The notes below the pieces were generated by a model. The model worked only from the letters and a program-made list of their open reading frames with translations. It made no database searches and was not told the DNA's origin. The translations under genes and the position numbers were made by a program. From NCBI GenBank assembly GCA_007123695.1, contig SLGN01000718.1:1-7309 (forward strand): a stretch of 7,309 nucleotides of DNA, written 5' to 3'. Shown here piece by piece: positions 5,731 through 7,309 of this stretch (its first letter is position 1; each line of letters opens with the position of its first letter). This DNA is from Verrucomicrobiales bacterium (GTDB taxonomy: Bacteria; Verrucomicrobiota; Verrucomicrobiia; Verrucomicrobiales; DEV007).

Positions 5731-7309
5731 ATGAGGGGGCGAGTCGTCATCACCGCAATTTTGCTCGCGGCGCCGGCGTGGCTTCGCGCCTTCGACCCGC
5801 CGACGACGCAGCGCCCGCTGCGCAGCGTCGGCGAGGTCCGCCGGCTGACCTTCGAAGAGTCGCGCCTCGCCCCGCCCGTGACGCTGCGCGTCGTCGTGCT
5901 CTCCCACCACCCCGACGGCTTCGACGGGCAGGACAGCGGGGGAGGGCTCTTCTTCGAGTGCTCCGCCGAGGACATGCCCCGCATCGGCGACGAGGTCGCG
6001 GTCGAGGGGAATGTCACCGGGGGTGTCCAGGGGCCCTACGTCATCGTCGAGTCGCTCGAGAAGCTCGGCACCAAGCCGATGCCGAAGCCGCTGAACTTCC
6101 GCCCCGACTTCGTCCAGACGGGCCTCGCCGACAATCGCTGGGTCGAGGTCGAGGGACTCATCGTCGACGTGCGCTTCGACGAATCGGGGCGCTTCGGCTC
6201 GGGCCTGCTCGTGACCGGGCAGAGCAATCTCGCGGTGCGCTTCCGCAACGCCTACGACGACTTCGACGTGGAGGTCCTGCGGCAGGCCGTGGGATCCTGG
6301 GTGAAGATGCAGGGCACCGGCGCGCCGCTTTTCAACGACCAGCAGCAGCGCATCGGCTCGGACATCGTCTGCGCCGGCGACCGCTTCGTCACCGTGATCG
6401 AGCGGACTCTCGAGTCCGAGACGGTGCGGCTCGACGAGATCGGGCGATGGGACTCGCGAAGGATCCGCCAGGGACTCGTCGAGACGGGCGGCACCGTCAC
6501 CCTGGTGGAGGGCCCGCGCAGCCTCGTGGTGCAGGCCGGTGAGCATGGCGCCCGCATCCGCACGCTCGCTCCGGTCTCCGTCTCGGTGGGCGAGCCGGTG
6601 CGTCTGACTGGACTGCCCGAGACCGACGGCTACTTCGTGGGGCTGCGCTACGCCACCGTGACTCCCTCCGAGACGGGCGAGCCGCCCAGCGAGCCGATCC
6701 CAGACGAAAAGCCCATCTCCCGCGAGCACGCCTTCCAACTGGTGACCTTTTCGGGGAGGCTCATCGAAAAGGGGCTGACCCTGATCAACCTGCAAGTCGG
6801 CGACTCCCTCGTGCCCGTCATCGTCACGCCGCAGATCAGCGCCGCCATTCCGCCCGAGGGCAGCGAGATCCTCGTGCGCGGCGTCAAGCGGGTCGAGGCC
6901 GACGCCGCCGGGGAACTCCGCTCCATCACCGTGGCGCTGCGCAGCCCCGCCGACGTCGAGATCCTCGCGGTGCCCTCTTGGTGGACTCCGGCGCGTTACT
7001 GGACGGCCATCGCCGTGCTCGCCTGCGGGGCCCTGCTCATCCTCGCCTGGACGCTGGCCCTGAACCGCCGCGTGCGCCAGCAGACCGCGCTGATCAAGGA
7101 GCAGATCGAGTCCAACGCCACCCTCGAGGAGCGCAACCGCATCGCCCGCGAACTGCACGACACCCTGTCGCAGGGCTTTTCCGGCGTGGGCTACCAGCTC
7201 GCCTCGGTCGCCAACCACCTCGGGAGCGACCCGTCCAAGGCGAGGGAAAAGCTCGACGCCGCCCGCGCCATGGTCGAGCACAGCCTGGCCGAGGCGCGCG
7301 AATCCCTCA
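5731..7309 (+). CDS. Sensor histidine kinase, NarL/DegS type (HisKA_3), with OB-like periplasmic repeats; 3' partial
   Basis: An open frame of 526 codons runs off the window end. Residues 1-20 form a Sec-type signal peptide (MRGR, hydrophobic core, cleavage near LRA/FD). About 400 periplasmic residues (21-423) are beta-rich with four recurrences of a G-x-x-V/I-x-x-x-G strand motif: GDEVAVEG at 86, GSWVKMQG at 188, GEPVRLTG at 287 and GSEILVRG at 377. One transmembrane helix spans about 424-444 (from W424), followed by NRRVRQQ and a short helical linker. The HisKA_3 dimerisation/phosphoacceptor box follows: ERNRIARELHDTLSQG with H476 as the phosphorylated histidine, typical of kinases paired with NarL/FixJ-type regulators. 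The HATPase_c domain lies beyond the window. ATG 5731 is chosen because it gives the positively charged N-region and signal peptide. The kinase diverges from the PSD1 gene. The sensor ligand is unknown; the OB-like assignment is inference from pattern. Confidence 0.9.
   Translation, partial: MRGRVVITAILLAAPAWLRAFDPPTTQRPLRSVGEVRRLTFEESRLAPPVTLRVVVLSHHPDGFDGQDSGGGLFFECSAEDMPRIGDEVAVEGNVTGGVQGPYVIVESLEKLGTKPMPKPLNFRPDFVQTGLADNRWVEVEGLIVDVRFDESGRFGSGLLVTGQSNLAVRFRNAYDDFDVEVLRQAVGSWVKMQGTGAPLFNDQQQRIGSDIVCAGDRFVTVIERTLESETVRLDEIGRWDSRRIRQGLVETGGTVTLVEGPRSLVVQAGEHGARIRTLAPVSVSVGEPVRLTGLPETDGYFVGLRYATVTPSETGEPPSEPIPDEKPISREHAFQLVTFSGRLIEKGLTLINLQVGDSLVPVIVTPQISAAIPPEGSEILVRGVKRVEADAAGELRSITVALRSPADVEILAVPSWWTPARYWTAIAVLACGALLILAWTLALNRRVRQQTALIKEQIESNATLEERNRIARELHDTLSQGFSGVGYQLASVANHLGSDPSKAREKLDAARAMVEHSLAEARESL

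Noticed and set aside
5778..6542. Plus-strand 254-codon open frame in another phase inside the kinase
   Set aside because: It is R/A/G-rich with no motifs. The frame from 5731 carries the signal peptide, transmembrane helix and H-box.
5596..7281. Upstream extension of the PSD1 reading frame on the minus strand through the kinase gene
   Set aside because: The extension has no domain features, lies antisense to a clear histidine kinase, and would bury the signal peptide that starts at 5595.

Overview
The window is high-G+C bacterial DNA with five protein-coding genes. Four lie on the minus strand as one probable transcription unit, and one partial gene diverges on the plus strand. A Planctomycete-type cytochrome protein (PSD1/DUF1553 family) paired with a Tat-exported DUF1501 protein, plus a histidine kinase with a long periplasmic beta-rich sensor, points to the PVC superphylum. 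I favour Verrucomicrobiota over Planctomycetota, but that is inference from family distribution; no rRNA or marker gene is present.

Layout, read along the minus strand from 5595 down to 75: (1) a 1142-residue secreted protein with two CxxCH haem-type motifs, DUF1549 and DUF1553 regions and a nested discoidin (F5/8 type C) segment, 5595-2167; (2) a 123-base spacer with a short 9-base tandem repeat, 2166-2044; (3) a small type II toxin-antitoxin pair, with the antitoxin at 2043-1825 and the RelE/ParE-like toxin at 1823-1527; (4) the DUF1501 protein, 1523-75, starting 3 bases after the toxin stop. The last 74 bases hold no gene that I can support.

On the plus strand, a 135-base divergent spacer separates the PSD1-family gene from a NarL-type sensor histidine kinase (5731 to the window edge). 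It has a signal peptide, about 400 periplasmic residues with four similar beta-strand motifs spaced 90-102 residues apart, one transmembrane helix and a HisKA_3 phosphoacceptor box. The ATPase domain lies beyond the window.

PSD1-family and DUF1501 genes are normally direct neighbours and are thought to act together outside the cytoplasm, perhaps on carbohydrates, though their biochemistry is not established. The most unusual point here is that a lower-G+C toxin-antitoxin module sits between the two partners and leaves DUF1501 as the apparent third gene of the toxin-antitoxin operon. The divergent kinase is a candidate regulator of the cluster; this is suggested only by position.
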